Positions 63,337-64,000 of a DNA stretch of 64,000 nt are shown in pieces (position 1 is the stretch's first letter; each line of letters opens with the position of its first letter). Origin of the DNA: an uncultured bacterium (GTDB lineage Bacteria; Actinomycetota; Coriobacteriia; Coriobacteriales; Coriobacteriaceae); assembly GCA_905215525.1 (NCBI GenBank), contig CAJMQJ010000006.1, positions 62,001 to 126,000 of the forward strand, read 5' to 3'. A program made the translations under genes and the position numbers. A model generated the notes under the pieces. That model was not told where the DNA came from, ran no database searches, and saw only the letters and a list, made by a program, of their open reading frames with translations.

Positions 63337-63982
63337 GGTAGTAATCCAATTTTTTCTCGGCGGCGCCCAGCAGCATCTCGACCACAAAGTTAAAGACCCA
63401 GTAGATCAGCGCCGCAATCGCAAACGGCACCATGCTCACCTGCGAGGCAACCAGCGCCTTGGCGGTCGAGAACATCTCACCCACGCCAATGGCAAACGCC
63501 AGCGACGTGTCCTTGACCAGCGTGATGATCTCGTTGCCCATCGCCGGCAGAATACGCTTGGCGACCTGCGGCATTACGATATACAGAAACGTCTGCATGC
63601 GCGAATAGCCCAGCACCTCGGCTGCCTCGTATTGACCGCGCGGAATGGACTGCAGGCCCGAGCGATAGATCTCGGCAAAGTAACCGGCGTAGTTGATGAT
63701 GAACGCCACGACGCACGCCGTCCACTTGGAATCGGGCGTGAGCGAAATGCCAAACACGTAGTACGGGGCAAAGTAGATGGCAAACATCTGCAGCATGAGC
63801 GGCGTACCGCGCATGACCGAAATGTAGATGCGCGCAATCCAGCGGAGCGGCGCAATTTTGCTCATGCGCATAAACGCCACGGGGATTCCCAGCGGAATCG
63901 ACCCCAGCAGCGTCAGCACAAACAGCTGCAAACTGACCAAGAATCCCTGGCCAAGCATCTGCATCATGACCTGAATAGACAA
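63329..63982 (-). CDS. Polar amino acid ABC transporter permease
   Basis: This 217-residue permease has five helices and the conserved EAA loop EAAEVLGYSRMQTFLYIVMP. ELYRSGLQSIPRGQ-type sequence (FAEIYRSGLQSIPRGQYEAA) is typical of the HisM/GlnP family. The frame stays open to the right edge (codons TGT GAA AGA GAG before it). TTG 63982 with GAGAG at 6 bases is the best visible start. If the frame continues, the gene could be a fused binding protein-permease. The solute-binding protein gene presumably lies beyond the edge. Confidence 0.92.
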   Translation of the reverse strand: MSIQVMMQMLGQGFLVSLQLFVLTLLGSIPLGIPVAFMRMSKIAPLRWIARIYISVMRGTPLMLQMFAIYFAPYYVFGISLTPDSKWTACVVAFIINYAGYFAEIYRSGLQSIPRGQYEAAEVLGYSRMQTFLYIVMPQVAKRILPAMGNEIITLVKDTSLAFAIGVGEMFSTAKALVASQVSMVPFAIAALIYWVFNFVVEMLLGAAEKKLDYYHD

Positions 63983-64000
63983 CCCAAGCTCTCTTTCACA

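Overview
The window looks like chromosomal DNA of a high-GC Gram-positive gut actinobacterium, most likely Collinsella or a near coriobacterial relative. This is inferred from base composition, strong AGGAGG-type ribosome sites, gene content and intergenic palindromes; no rRNA or marker gene fixes the taxon. Genes are ordinary chromosomal ones. No phage, complete insertion sequence or CRISPR array is visible.

Layout. 1-3.1 kb: a KdpD-like sensor kinase (cut by the left edge) behind a Kup potassium transporter. 3.2-6.6 kb: a nitroreductase and an LTA-synthase-type sulfatase. 6.65-17.1 kb: a surface-fibre operon (SipW-type signal peptidase, three TasA/camelysin-like proteins, a 1825-residue secreted repeat protein and a membrane-anchored protein), bracketed by two direct copies of a degenerate palindrome array. 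17.1-21.7 kb: a flavodoxin with four 23-bp-spaced boxes upstream, then a heterodimeric ABC exporter. 21.9-24.3 kb: two tandem coiled-coil surface proteins, the second frameshifted in a C-run inside its signal peptide. 24.5-27.6 kb: SRP RNA, a cluster of long hairpins, a TadA-glycerate kinase fusion, tRNA-Ser(UGA) and a TetR regulator. 27.8-31.9 kb: lemA, ilvE, dedA and cysE. 32-36.7 kb: a MarR regulator and a second heterodimeric ABC exporter with a readable autoregulatory promoter. 37-45 kb: nitroreductase, a TyrR/PrpR-like regulator, YeiH, GntR, glmS and LacI. 45-52.4 kb: an AAA_14/DUF4143 ATPase, two duplicated HAD phosphatases, larE, an AlbA_2/GHKL/winged-helix protein with a ten-copy operator array, and an extracellular nuclease. 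52.7-60 kb: a sugar-phosphate regulon (GntR/HutC, archaeal-type TIM, PTS glucitol-family IIA/IIB/IIC and GutM, FGGY kinase, class II aldolase, HAD). 60.2-64 kb: an EF-G-like GTPase and an amino-acid ABC importer.

Strongest leads: (1) ten TCTCTCTAA boxes, mostly helically phased, directly upstream of the AlbA_2/GHKL/winged-helix gene; (2) the SipW fibre operon with its flanking repeats and upstream C9 tract; (3) the PTS-Gut regulon, which lacks a polyol-phosphate dehydrogenase but carries matching TAGACGTCTA-type sites before three transcripts; (4) the TadA-glycerate kinase fusion; (5) several families of short palindromes with a GGGAC(A)G core, and long-arm hairpins between genes.
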